A DNA stretch of 64,000 nucleotides from Natronorubrum daqingense. GTDB taxonomy: Archaea > Halobacteriota > Halobacteria > Halobacteriales > Natrialbaceae. The notes beneath the pieces were generated by a model that was not told the DNA's origin, made no database searches, and saw only the letters and a list, made by a program, of their open reading frames with translations. The stretch lies in NCBI RefSeq assembly GCF_001971705.1, contig NZ_CP019327.1:1240001-1304000 (forward strand), written 5' to 3'. This document shows, in pieces, positions 17,181 through 25,868 of the stretch; the first letter of the stretch is position 1, and the number at the start of each line of letters is the position of its first letter. The translations under genes and the position numbers were made by a program.

Positions 17181-18944
17181 TTACGGATACGGATGATACG
17201 CTCGCTCGAGTCGCGACTCGAAGCCCAGATCCGCCGGAACGGTCTCCGCGCGTTCACCGAAGAACGGGTCACCGGTAAACAGCGGCTGTGCACCCGGCAC
17301 GACGACGCGAACGGCCTCGAAGCCACTCTGAGAGACGTCTCGCGTCGTCACTCGCGTCGCATACGGCGTGAGTCCGACATCGGTCGTTCGCGAGACGAGT
17401 TCCTCGAGGGCGTCACGGCCCGACGGCGGCGAGTCAGGACCGACGCTGTCGGCGGGAATCGTCCGATCGACGTCGACGAACGACTGGACTACCTCGGGAA
17501 GCGCCGCGTACGCTCCGATCGATCCGGAGGCGTCGTCGGCGTCTTCGGGACCGAGTCCGCGCAGTTCCATCCAGTTTTGCAGCGCCTCCTCGAGCGCCGA
17601 GCGTGCAGCAGCGGTTGCGTCGAGTCCTGCGGCAGAACCGACCGCGAACGCGGGCCACAGGTCGCCCTGGGGATCGACCGGTGTCTCGAGGGCGTCCGGA
17701 TCGCGGTGGACGGCGACGGCGACGACGGGGACGTCGATATCCTGCGTGACGAGCAACGGCGTGACGGACAACCCCTCACTTCGTGCGCGACGCTCGAGGA
17801 CGTCGTACGTCTCGTCGTCGACGGCCAGTCCTAACGGTTCGAACGTCGAGTACCACCCGAGCATGGTCGCGTCGCGTTCGATGACCTCCGTGAGCCCCGA
17901 CAGCAGGGCGTCGACGGTCGACGAGCCGAGTCCCAGTCCCGTGGTGATCGGCGGAAAGAGTCGCTCTCCGGGCTGTGGGAAGTGAACGGCGCTCGCGTGT
18001 ACGTGCGCGTTCGCTCCCGTCTCGAGGTTCTCGCCGGGAACCCACCGCGAGTCCGCACTCGCGTCGAACGCCGGCGCGTCGTCCGGGCGAACGAGGTCGG
18101 TCGGCGAGACGACATCCTTGAGGTCGTCTTCGCTCGCGTGGACGAAATCTTCCTCTCGATAGACGCCGGCACAGTACCGCTCGAGGCCCTCGCCGACGGC
18201 TTTCATCAGGGCCTCGTTCCAGTCGTCGGCGACCCCGGCCGCCTGCGATGGCGCGCTCGCGTCGCTGAAGTGAGACGTCTCTGCCGCCGTGGCGAGGTAG
18301 TACGGCGCGGGAAACGACGACACTTCGCCGATGCTCTTGATGATCCCGACCCGGCCGTCGATAGCCGCTTCCGCGTGTTCGACGGCCACGTCGAGTGCCA
18401 ACGAGTCGTCGTCGCGCTCGAGCGTCCGATTCCGTTCTGCCCGCTGGCATCCACACCCCGGAACTGGCAGGAATCGACGCCGACTGTAGGGGAGTTCGAC
18501 GACGTGGCCGATCACCGATTGCTCCTCGCCTGAGAGCACGCGAACGCACTCCCGTCCCGCGTGCGCACCCGCCAGCCGTGCGGCGCTCCGATCGCCGCTC
18601 GCTCGTTCGCTGACGGCGTCCTCCTCGAGGTTCGCGGCGACGCGGTGGCGGAGACAGTCGAAACAGCCGGTTGCGGACGTAAAGCCGGACACGGCCGCAT
18701 CGAGGCCCTCGAGTGGGTGTCCGCCGATGCCGCCGATTTCGACGGCGATCCACGGCGTCCCGCCCGCTTTGGCTGCATCGCTCGCGTGGCCAAACGTCGC
18801 TGCGCCGGCGACGTCGCTGACGATACCAAACCGCGCGTCCTCGAGATCATCGGGTTCGGCGTCGACGACGCTGACGTCGACGTCACCGAGTGCAGCGACG
18901 ACGGCTGACCGAACCGGATCGTCACCGACGATATGTATATCCAT
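17181..18944 (-). CDS. YcaO-domain protein with TOMM-type N-terminal region
   Basis: 587-residue two-part protein. Residues 1 to about 190 resemble the cyclodehydratase C-protein/E1-like region: an N-terminal small alpha/beta fold, then CFDC (C94, C97) and CGC (C164, C166), a likely tetrathiolate zinc site. Residues about 200-587 are a YcaO domain that binds ATP and activates peptide amide oxygen. It carries EALMKAVGEGLERYC, LTEVIERDATMLGWY and AARSALEEALQNW. The C-terminus ends HPYP, recalling the Pro-rich tail needed by azoline-forming YcaOs. No leader/core precursor peptide, dehydrogenase or TfuA gene lies nearby, so the substrate is unknown; thioamidation or azoline formation are both possible. 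Confidence 0.85.
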   Translation of the reverse strand: MDIHIVGDDPVRSAVVAALGDVDVSVVDAEPDDLEDARFGIVSDVAGAATFGHASDAAKAGGTPWIAVEIGGIGGHPLEGLDAAVSGFTSATGCFDCLRHRVAANLEEDAVSERASGDRSAARLAGAHAGRECVRVLSGEEQSVIGHVVELPYSRRRFLPVPGCGCQRAERNRTLERDDDSLALDVAVEHAEAAIDGRVGIIKSIGEVSSFPAPYYLATAAETSHFSDASAPSQAAGVADDWNEALMKAVGEGLERYCAGVYREEDFVHASEDDLKDVVSPTDLVRPDDAPAFDASADSRWVPGENLETGANAHVHASAVHFPQPGERLFPPITTGLGLGSSTVDALLSGLTEVIERDATMLGWYSTFEPLGLAVDDETYDVLERRARSEGLSVTPLLVTQDIDVPVVAVAVHRDPDALETPVDPQGDLWPAFAVGSAAGLDATAAARSALEEALQNWMELRGLGPEDADDASGSIGAYAALPEVVQSFVDVDRTIPADSVGPDSPPSGRDALEELVSRTTDVGLTPYATRVTTRDVSQSGFEAVRVVVPGAQPLFTGDPFFGERAETVPADLGFESRLERAYHPYP

Positions 18945-19107
18945 ACGTACACGCTCACAGGCCGGCATCAAAAGCGCCGCGCTCGCCCACTACTGACTGG
19001 GGATCGATCGCCGTCTCTGTTCACTCACAGAGCCGTCGTCATCCGGTGGAACCCGACGGCTGCAAGCATCGAGCGTTTTCCGTTCGTCTCCGTTGACTCG
19101 AACCGTC

Positions 19108-19317
19108 ATGGCTTCGACTCAGACGCAATCCGACCGACTGAATCGACTGAAAAATGCGAGCGTCATCACGACGGCGATCGACGCCACCGTCGAGATCGCG
19201 AAGGGACGACGGAAAACCGGACTGTTGTTACTCGGTGCGGCCGCACTCTCCTCGAGAGTTCCGGGCGTTGGGACGGCGGCCTCGGTACTCTTGCGGATCT
19301 ACCGTCGGCTCCGGTAG
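19108..19317 (+). CDS. 69-residue membrane-associated small protein
   Basis: Short basic protein with a Gln/Thr/Ser N-terminus, an amphipathic stretch (LKNASVITTAIDATVEIAKG) and a hydrophobic hairpin (TGLLLLGAAALSSRVPGVGTAASVLL) ending in an Arg-rich tail. The start at 19108 lies about 28 nt from a gcgttttcc promoter element; an in-frame ATG five codons upstream is less likely. No family recognised. It is divergent from the YcaO gene, but nothing in it (no Cys/Ser/Thr-rich core after a leader) suggests a YcaO substrate. Confidence 0.55.
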   Translation: MASTQTQSDRLNRLKNASVITTAIDATVEIAKGRRKTGLLLLGAAALSSRVPGVGTAASVLLRIYRRLR

Positions 19318-19395
19318 TCCGCATCCGAGACGGTCGTCTCCGTAATAACCGTAAAAACCTCGCCGAAATCGCTATCGGCCGGTTCGAGACAGCGA

Positions 19396-19830
19396 CTATT
19401 CGTCTCGAAGCCGCTCGAGTACTTCTTCAGCGTTCTCGACGGCCTGTGCTTTCTTCGCGGGGTAGGCTTCCACCTTGGCGCGGACGGTGATGCCATCGCC
19501 CAGACGGACGTCCCCTTCGAACGCGGCCTGCTTGTCGAGTCGCAAGAACAGTTCCGTGTTATCGGTGACCCGCTCGTCGAGTTCGTCGATCAGCGTCTCG
19601 AAGGACTCGAGGTCGGCTAATCTCGAGAGGGCGTGTCGGACCTCGTCCGCTCGCTCGAGACGAGTCGAGAGGACGAGAATGCGGTCGCCGTAGTGGCCCT
19701 CGCTCTCTGCACGCTGGATTTCGAACTCTTCGGGGAGGAACGTTCGGAGTGCCTCCTCGACGCGTTTCTCGTCCTCAGTGGCGTAACAGAACGTGCGAAT
19801 ATCGACGTAATGAAGCGGGATCTGTGGCAT
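19396..19830 (-). CDS. archaeal RNA-binding protein (COG1325, predicted exosome-associated)
   Basis: 144-residue cytoplasmic protein matching the archaeal family of RNA-binding proteins resembling ribosomal L5-like folds (PF01877). The opening PLHYVDIRTFCYATEDEKRVEEAL, the central GHYGDRILVLSTRLERA and the late FLRLDKQAAFEGDVRLG are the family landmarks. Relatives are usually encoded near exosome or RNA-processing genes and are predicted to bind structured RNA. It lies 54 nt from the small DUF1918-like gene at 19884-20102, on the same strand, so they could be co-transcribed. Confidence 0.88.
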   Translation of the reverse strand: MPQIPLHYVDIRTFCYATEDEKRVEEALRTFLPEEFEIQRAESEGHYGDRILVLSTRLERADEVRHALSRLADLESFETLIDELDERVTDNTELFLRLDKQAAFEGDVRLGDGITVRAKVEAYPAKKAQAVENAEEVLERLRDE

Positions 19831-19883
19831 CTGATCTTCGTAAGTTGTGTGGATTCTGCGTCTCTCGAGACGCCAGTAGTCGG

Positions 19884-20102
19884 TTATTCGTCGTCGACGT
19901 CTTCGGCGTCGTCGACGTCCGCTTCGTCAGCTTCCTCGAGGGCGTCTTCTGGAACGCCGGTTTCCTGACCGTCTTCGAAGCTGATCGTGTACGTGACGTC
20001 ACCGAACATCGACTCCATCGTCTGGGTGATGGTGCCGGTCTCTCCGTCGAACTCGCTGTGCTCGTCGTGCAGGACGACGCGGTCGTCTTCGTCGAAGCTC
20101 AT
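19884..20102 (-). CDS. DUF1918-like small SH3/KOW-fold protein
   Basis: 72-residue acidic protein: about 50 residues of beta-rich SH3/KOW-like sequence (DDRVVLHDEHSEFDGETG ... GDVTYTISFEDGQETGVPEDAL), then an Asp/Glu/Ala tail. This pattern is conserved in haloarchaea as a DUF1918-related family of unknown role, possibly RNA or protein binding. The ATG at 20102 follows a ctttttacg TATA-like box by about 27 nt, so the upstream in-frame ATG is rejected. Confidence 0.75.
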   Translation of the reverse strand: MSFDEDDRVVLHDEHSEFDGETGTITQTMESMFGDVTYTISFEDGQETGVPEDALEEADEADVDDAEDVDDE

Positions 20103-20246
20103 GGCCCTGAATTCCCCGCCATCGCGTAAAAAGGGACTGATTCGACTGTCCCTGATCCGGTGTTCGTCCGATTCGACGTTCACAGGCTGGGTGGGACGAA
20201 CTGACGCCTGGCTCTCCGGGGGGTGACTCGAGTCTCCTGCAGCGAG

Positions 20247-20423
20247 TTACTGCATGCTATCGAGGGCGACGGCAGTATCGGACATGAGCCACGCGTCGTC
20301 ACTGGAGGCGTCTTCGATGCTGAGCGCGTAAAACGACTCGCGTCCATCGTCGACGGTGATACGGTAGCTGTGACTCTCTAACGGTTCGGGCTGGACGGGG
20401 ACGTTCGATTCGGCGGGGGCCAC
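20247..20423 (-). CDS. 58-residue haloarchaeal miniprotein with C-terminal W-x-x-S-D motif
   Basis: Read from GTG at 20423, 26 nt downstream of a gttatac TATA box, which makes it a leaderless transcript. A longer GTG-started frame (to 20456) would begin inside the promoter and is rejected. The sequence has a short acidic body and ends DDAWLMSDTAVALDSMQ, close to the terminal motif (DAW-x2-SD-x-A-V) of a common haloarchaeal small-protein family annotated DUF7331. Function unknown. It shows no zinc ligands and no membrane segment. Confidence 0.6.
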   Translation of the reverse strand: MAPAESNVPVQPEPLESHSYRITVDDGRESFYALSIEDASSDDAWLMSDTAVALDSMQ

Positions 20424-20949
20424 ATACGTCTTCAGGAATCTGCGTGTATAACGCACTCGGTCTCGAGGTGCTCTCCTCGACGATGAAAGTTCCCGGAATC
20501 TGTGGACGTTTTAGCCGTTCAGTGGGCGTATTCCGATTCACCGAACGTCATCGATCTCCCTCCGACGACGTCGCTTGGACGGACCGATTCGCGTCTCGAG
20601 GGTGACTGAGTCTCTGCCACCTTCTTTCGATACGACTCGAGTCGAGAAACAGAATAAGTTCGTTCGACTATCATGTTTCGCGGAGGTGGTCACGATGGGC
20701 AGTCGGGTTCGAATCAACTAGAGGGGACCCAGCGAACGAATGGGCTCTTTCAGTGGGATAATCTCGATCACCTCGATGTTGCGTTCACTCTCTTCCCAGG
20801 CTCGTACTGACAAGCGCATATGGTAACGTGCCACCGTCGCCGTTCGCCTGATTGCACCTCGTTTCGACCTGTATCGAAAGCCTACCGATCCGTGTCGGGG
20901 GCAGTTGCAAACGCCTACTAATGGGTGATAATACCAAGCATACGAACTC
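20424..20949. other. intergenic region with no convincing gene
   Basis: About 500 bases between the miniprotein promoter and the phospholipase-D-like gene. A 45-codon frame at 20671-20808 and a minus-strand frame around 20718-20819 were examined. Neither has a promoter at the right distance or a recognisable motif. A TATA-like gataatacc lies at about 20928, some 20 nt before the PLD start. Confidence 0.4.
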
Positions 20950-22176
20950 GTGAACGCGACCAGACGATCCGTTCTCACGGTGCTCGGTTCGGTCGGAATG
21001 ATGGGTTCTCTCACACTCGGATCTAACCAGCACTTGGAGGCGTCGAGGGACGACCGATCCGCTCCAATCGAGCCGATCTTTAGTTATCCAACAGTCGGTG
21101 CATCCGACGACGTACACGAGCGGACGGTACGCGACTTGCTCATACGGGCTGTTCCGGGAACTGCGGTCCATCTCACCACGTTCACGTTTACGCGTCCTCC
21201 GCTGGCAAGGGCATGTATCGCTGCTGCAGACCGCGGCGTCGACATCCATCTTCTACTCGACGACAACTCCGTCGGCGCTGATGCGACTCAGTTGTTACGC
21301 AAGCAACTGGGCGACCGAGTGTCGATCACCGAAGACGGAGCGATCGGGCACAACAATAACCACAACAAGTTCCTCCTGGTAGAGCGACTGACGACGGGGG
21401 AGTCGAACGTCGTCTGGCAGTCCACATCGAACTTCACGAGAAAGCAGTTGTACCGTCACAATACGTCGGTGGTGTTTCGAGAGGACGACACGCTGTACGA
21501 CATCTACCGACATTACTGGAACGAACTGGCCGCTGGAAACACCGACCTCGACTACAATCGAATTGAAGAAACCGATTCGGCGACCGTCTACTTTTCGCCG
21601 CGATCAGACATCGACACCCACCTCGAAGCACTCAGAAACGTCGTCCCGGGGCCGGACACGACCATACGGTTCATGAACTCGATCTGGAACACGAATCGTC
21701 TCGCAGTTGTCAACCGTCTCGCTGAACTCATCGAACAGGAGTGTCGCGTCGAGGTAATCCTCAACGAATCGGAGAGTACCGTCGGCCCGAACCTGCGAGG
21801 CGCAGGCGCAGCGGTACTCGAATATCCGGATATCTCCCTGTCGGACGGAACGGGGTCCGAAATCCCACCCAACGTCCACTCGAAGAACATGCTGATCGAC
21901 GCGGATTTTGACATCGGGAGGGGAAAGACCGAACGGAGAAAGCTCGTCTTTACGGGGTCCCAGAATCTGAGCGGACCGGGGTTATCCGACAACGACGAGA
22001 CCTTCCTGCAAATCGAAGACGACGACGTGTACTGTACGTTTCTCGCCGACTGGAAACTCGTTCACGAGCAGGGAACCCGCCTGTCTAACAGAGGGGCCGC
22101 GTCACTCACTCGACCCAGACCGGAGCACGTCCTCGAGTCCGTCGAGTGCGCATCGTCGACATCCCGGCGTCTCTAA
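20950..22176 (+). CDS. Tat-exported phospholipase-D-like protein
   Basis: 408-residue protein starting at GTG. The twin-Arg signal TRRSVLTVLGSVGMMGSL indicates Tat export, with no lipobox Cys. Two PLD active-site repeats follow. The first is HNKFLLVE (about 140-147), where the canonical Asp of HxKx4D is Glu, with downstream QSTSNFT. The second is HSKNMLID (about 313-320) with GSQNLSGPGLSDNDE. The family transfers phosphoryl groups through a covalent His intermediate and includes phospholipases, nucleases and synthases. Location outside the membrane and lack of a partner gene leave the substrate open. It is isolated on the plus strand. Confidence 0.87.
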   Translation: MNATRRSVLTVLGSVGMMGSLTLGSNQHLEASRDDRSAPIEPIFSYPTVGASDDVHERTVRDLLIRAVPGTAVHLTTFTFTRPPLARACIAAADRGVDIHLLLDDNSVGADATQLLRKQLGDRVSITEDGAIGHNNNHNKFLLVERLTTGESNVVWQSTSNFTRKQLYRHNTSVVFREDDTLYDIYRHYWNELAAGNTDLDYNRIEETDSATVYFSPRSDIDTHLEALRNVVPGPDTTIRFMNSIWNTNRLAVVNRLAELIEQECRVEVILNESESTVGPNLRGAGAAVLEYPDISLSDGTGSEIPPNVHSKNMLIDADFDIGRGKTERRKLVFTGSQNLSGPGLSDNDETFLQIEDDDVYCTFLADWKLVHEQGTRLSNRGAASLTRPRPEHVLESVECASSTSRRL

Positions 22177-22394
22177 CTGGGTGCTCGAGGACCGTGACCA
22201 CCTTCACGAGTGTGGGGGAGTTCCCCGCCGAGTATCAACGCCGCCGGGGACACCCGCGAACCGTGAGCCGTTGTGCGAGCGAGGCTACTCGTGTGAAAGA
22301 GCGGGTTTCAACAGAGCCAACGCTGCCTCCCCTTTCGAAAATACTCCGTACCAATTGAATCACGAACGGGCGTCGAGTCCTTTTGAGCGCGTCT

Positions 22395-22702
22395 GGGGAG
22401 GGCTCCGAACCGCCGGAAGAGCTTCGCTCTTCCGTGCCCCCGATCGTTCGCTACGCTCACTCTCGAGGACCTACGGGTTCGGCGCCTCGTTCGGGCACTG
22501 ACTTTCAGACTCGTCACTCCCTTCGTTCGTGACATCGTGTAAAAAGCCAGTGCCGGGGAGGGCTCCGAACCTACGAGAGAGCAAAGCGCTCTCGAGCCTT
22601 CGCTCGTTCGTTTCACTCACTCACGAAGGCCACCGGGTTCTCCGCCTCCCCGGGCATTTTTGGACTCGTCACTCCCTTCGTTCGTGACTCGTCGTCGAAA
22701 AA
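22395..22702. repeat. tandem tRNA-Met 3'-tail repeat array
   Basis: Two roughly 155-bp units adjoin the tRNA-Met 3' end. Each contains a direct copy of the tRNA 3' end (ggggagggctccgaacc at 22395-22411 and 22555-22571; the gene itself has it at 22708-22724). Each also has an inverted counterpart (gggttcggcgcctc near 22474; gggttctccgcctcc near 22636), a shared central block with gactcgtcactcccttcgtt (about 22509-22533 and 22663-22688), and a unit-specific palindrome (gaagagcttcgctcttc; gagagcaaagcgctctc). No ORF is credible. The region 22177-22394 upstream shows nothing. Confidence 0.75.
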
Positions 22703-22855
22703 TGCCCGGGGAGGGCTCCGAACCCTCGATCTCCGCATGTCCCAGGTTCGAGGCTCGGCAGTCCTCTGGTGGGACACGGAGGCTTCCAAGGCGAAACCGC
22801 ACCGAATCTCTGAACCCTATGAGTGCGGCGCTATGTCCAGCTAAGCCACCCGGGC
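22703..22855 (-). tRNA. elongator tRNA-Met (CAT anticodon) with a 79-nt intron
   Basis: The cloverleaf is complete. The acceptor is GCCCGGG/CCCGGGC with discriminator A at 22703, followed by the D arm in GCTTAGCTGGACATAGC. The anticodon stem is CCGCA/TGCGG with CAT at 22819-22821, and the T arm is GAGGG/CCCTC. The intron (22739-22817) lies after position 37. Haloarchaeal elongator tRNA-Met normally has an intron here; initiator tRNA-Met does not, which supports the elongator assignment. Confidence 0.95.
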
Positions 22856-22958
22856 TCACTAATCGGTAGTGCGGTGTGTTTCTTTAACCTTCTTATTCGG
22901 CCTGAGCGTGCAACGTTGACCCACGGATTTATCACACGCCCTTTCTAACTACCCGCGC

Positions 22959-24314
22959 ATGAGCGTTCCCGGCATCGTCCAATCTACTCTCGACGGCGAG
23001 GAAATCGCCGCTCGAGTCTCCCTCGGCGGCGAAGACGAACTGTTTGTCACTCCCTCGAAAACCCTCGTCTATAGCTCCGAAGGCCTCTTGAGCGACGAAT
23101 CGACGACCGAGTACTCCCACGACGCAGACCGACTCACACTCGCTGAAGGTCGCCGAAAGACGAAATTCTCCCTCGAGTATCCCCTCGAGGGGACGAAAGA
23201 GTTCACCATCCCGACGGGAAAAACTGGGGCGGTCTTGCACCCAGTGCTGGCCGGTGTGTTGAACGGAAACGGCATCACCGACGCCGGTGAAACGGTCGTA
23301 CAGACCTATCGGTTCAGCGAACTCACGTTGATCATCACGAGCAATCGACTCGTCAAGCACATCGGCGGCGCAGTGTGGGACGACGACTACGAAGAGTACC
23401 ACTTTAGTGACGTGACGAACCTGTCGTTCGAAGACGGCAGCGTTGCGACGCAGATCGTCCTCACCGTCGGCGGCCGCCCACAGCGGATCAAAGCACCCAA
23501 CGAGAAGGCGAACGACCTTCGCGAACGCCTCCAGCGAGCGCTCTTTGCCTATCACGATGTCGGCTCGCTCGAGGAACTCAACGAGCGGTTGGGCGACGAC
23601 GAGGCCGAGCAGGACCGACAGTCCTCGTCGGTCGACTTCGGCGAGAGCGTCGAACCCCTCGGTGCGAACCCGCCCGAACCGGACGAACACGAGACGGCCA
23701 AGAGCACCGCTGCACGGGCCCACGAGCTAGACCAGTCGAACGATCGGTCTCCAAGCGAAGCCGCCGATGCGAGTGCGGGGACAGATCAGGGAGAACACGC
23801 ACAGCAGACCCAGCAGGTTCGTGAGTCTACACAACAAGGCCAACAGCCATCGACCGAGCCAGATTCGCCAGCAGCGAACGCGGCCGAAACGGAGAGCCAA
23901 CAGCAAGACCCACCGCGCCACCGCCAGCGACCAGACGCCGACGAAGCGGAGTCGACGGCCGACGTATCGAGTGACTCGCCGCCCGTCGACGAGCGCGCCA
24001 GGGCTGTCGACTCCGACACGACGAACACCGACTCAGCGGCGACTGAACAGCGAGCAGCCTCGCTCGAGGAATCGACGTCGCTCCTCGGCTCTGCGGACAC
24101 GGACGACACCAATTCCTCGAGTGAAACGACCGCTACCGGTACTGACACCGGGACCGAAACCGGGACCGGAACTGGAACCGACGACCCGACGACCGCCGAA
24201 TTGCTCGAGCGCGTCGAGTCACTCGAGGATGCGGTCGCTCGACAGAACACGCTTCTCGAACGCCAACAGCAGACGATCGAACAGCTCATTTCCGAACTTC
24301 GTGCGAGCCGATAA
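22959..24314 (+). CDS. haloarchaeal conserved protein: beta-rich N-domain, disordered linker, coiled coil
   Basis: 451-residue soluble protein. Residues 1 to about 205 form a duplicated beta-rich domain of PH/GRAM appearance (DELFVTPSKTLVYSSEGLL and LTLIITSNRLVKHIGGAVWDDDYEEYHFSDV), probably the family annotated DUF7115. Residues 210-400 are Ser/Asp/Glu/Gln/Thr-rich and disordered. The last 45 residues are a coiled coil (LLERVESLEDAVARQNTLLERQ), suggesting oligomerisation. It starts 103 nt from the tRNA-Met 5' end. Function unknown; a cytoplasmic adaptor or envelope-associated sensor is conceivable. Confidence 0.8.
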   Translation: MSVPGIVQSTLDGEEIAARVSLGGEDELFVTPSKTLVYSSEGLLSDESTTEYSHDADRLTLAEGRRKTKFSLEYPLEGTKEFTIPTGKTGAVLHPVLAGVLNGNGITDAGETVVQTYRFSELTLIITSNRLVKHIGGAVWDDDYEEYHFSDVTNLSFEDGSVATQIVLTVGGRPQRIKAPNEKANDLRERLQRALFAYHDVGSLEELNERLGDDEAEQDRQSSSVDFGESVEPLGANPPEPDEHETAKSTAARAHELDQSNDRSPSEAADASAGTDQGEHAQQTQQVRESTQQGQQPSTEPDSPAANAAETESQQQDPPRHRQRPDADEAESTADVSSDSPPVDERARAVDSDTTNTDSAATEQRAASLEESTSLLGSADTDDTNSSSETTATGTDTGTETGTGTGTDDPTTAELLERVESLEDAVARQNTLLERQQQTIEQLISELRASR

Positions 24315-24390
24315 CGGTGATATTGCGGTTTTTAGCGCGATGCGAGTGACCCTGCAGTGCTATCCAGTCGACCGTCTCCTCAGGAGCGGA

Positions 24391-24789
24391 TCAATCGTCT
24401 CGTCCCGTCACTTTTCGAATGCACGAGGAGCCAAACGGCCCGATCTCCCCCGCGTCGAGTGAGATGAAATAGCCCGTCGTCACGCCGGAGCCACACCGTT
24501 TGCACGAGAAGTCTCCCTCCTTCGTAATGACGTCCTGTTCGTATCGGACGTACTGGCGGCTCTTCGGGCGGATGATACCGTCTTCGCGCTCGATGATTCC
24601 CCGGAGTTCCGCTTCGTCGAGGATGGTTCGCGTGACGGCAGGGTCGGTCGTCACCGTCTCGATCCGGTCGATCACGGTGGGCAACTCGAGTGACTCGTGC
24701 TCGAGTCGCTGGAGCAGCGCCAATCCGAGTGACACGCGGTCGTCCTCGGCGTCGACGGAAGCGACGGGGTCGCGTTCGTCTCGATCCAT
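24391..24789 (-). CDS. DUF5830-family winged-helix/zinc-ribbon protein
   Basis: 132-residue protein. The first 80 residues resemble a MarR-like winged helix (LGLALLQRLEHESLELPTVIDRIETVT ... TILDEAELRGIIEREDGIIRPKSRQYV). The C-terminal part has CKRCGSGVTTGYFI and FGSSCIRKVTGR, a probable zinc site. This matches a haloarchaeal family named DUF5830, a candidate DNA- or RNA-binding regulator. The start at 24789 was chosen over a long upstream frame because homologous-looking sequence begins at MDRDERDPV. Confidence 0.75.
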   Translation of the reverse strand: MDRDERDPVASVDAEDDRVSLGLALLQRLEHESLELPTVIDRIETVTTDPAVTRTILDEAELRGIIEREDGIIRPKSRQYVRYEQDVITKEGDFSCKRCGSGVTTGYFISLDAGEIGPFGSSCIRKVTGRDD

Positions 24790-24925
24790 CGGTGGCAATC
24801 GGTCTGTGATGTCGTGTCCGCGCGAATAAACGTTGTGTCGTCGCTCGTGTCCCGCGTTGGTGATCGATTCGTCGAAGATAAGACGAGTCACAAAGGATTC
24901 AATACTCGGCTGACAACGTCGATCG

Positions 24926-25732
24926 ATGACCGGGTCGTCGGTAGCCGCTCGCGCGCTCGTCGGTGCGATCAGCATCATCGCGATCGTTACCGCAGGTGTA
25001 CTCGCTTCACCGACATCGATGCTCGAGTCTGCCGATTCGGTGTCAACCGATCCCGTGGTGTTCGGTCTCCTCGTGATCGGACTCTACCTCGTCCGACCGC
25101 TGTTCGTCTTGCCGACGACACCCCTCGCAATCGTCGTTGGCTACGGGTACGGCATCTCGGTCGGGGTTCCAGTCGCACTGGTCGGCGTCGCGATCACCGT
25201 GACGCCGGTGTTCTTCGGTGCACGCTGGCTGGCTGGCACTGAAAGCGATCCGTCAGCCGGCGGTTCGACACCCGACCGACCGTCGACCGACCACTCGAGC
25301 GACGACGCAGGAACGACCGTTCCGAGCGGTCCGATTGCGACGGTCTTCTCCGAATTCCGCGACCGTGTGCTGGTGCGCTCGAGGTCGGTCGTCTCCCGAT
25401 ATTACGAAACGGCGGGACCAATTCGGGGTGTCGTCGCGTCGCGACTCGTCCCGATACCGTCCGACATCTCGACGTGTGCTGCAGCGGTGAGCGGGGTCAA
25501 ATACCACCAGTTCGTTCTGGGGACGCTTGTCGGTGAACTCCCGTGGACGGTCGCTGCGGTCGTCGTGGGAGCGTCGGCGGCGACGATCACGACCGCCGGT
25601 CTCGGAGAGCTCAGTCTCACGCTCACCGTCGCCTGTGTTCTCGCTGCGGCGGTACTTCTCGCCGGGCCGATCTATCGACTCGTCCAGACACGACTTCGGA
25701 CTCGACCTGCCGGAAAGCCGACGGATCGGTAG
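24926..25732 (+). CDS. TVP38/TMEM64 (VTT-domain) membrane protein
   Basis: 268-residue integral membrane protein of the VTT/SNARE-associated family, related to DedA and to lipid scramblase-like proteins. The PLFVLPTTPLAIVVGYGYG segment, the re-entrant region VVASRLVPIPSDISTCAAAVSGVKYHQFVLGTLVGELPW and a final helix are characteristic. Known relatives flip or traffic lipids and affect membrane stress. About 35 hydrophilic residues between the two halves (around 112-145) form a larger loop than usual. It is divergent from the DUF5830 gene. Confidence 0.87.
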   Translation: MTGSSVAARALVGAISIIAIVTAGVLASPTSMLESADSVSTDPVVFGLLVIGLYLVRPLFVLPTTPLAIVVGYGYGISVGVPVALVGVAITVTPVFFGARWLAGTESDPSAGGSTPDRPSTDHSSDDAGTTVPSGPIATVFSEFRDRVLVRSRSVVSRYYETAGPIRGVVASRLVPIPSDISTCAAAVSGVKYHQFVLGTLVGELPWTVAAVVVGASAATITTAGLGELSLTLTVACVLAAAVLLAGPIYRLVQTRLRTRPAGKPTDR

Positions 25733-25868
25733 CATAGTGGGTTCAGGCCGTCCTCCACGCGGCCGGTGTTACATCGTCCCGTCGTCAATCAGCAACCCGC
25801 AGAGGACCGTGAACGCACATTTAACAAGAATTATGTAGATTAAAATAAATTGTGTAATACTCCCGTCT

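Noticed and set aside
20700..20730. tRNA-like T arm gtcgggttcgaatcaac
   Set aside because: No acceptor, D or anticodon arms can be formed around it.
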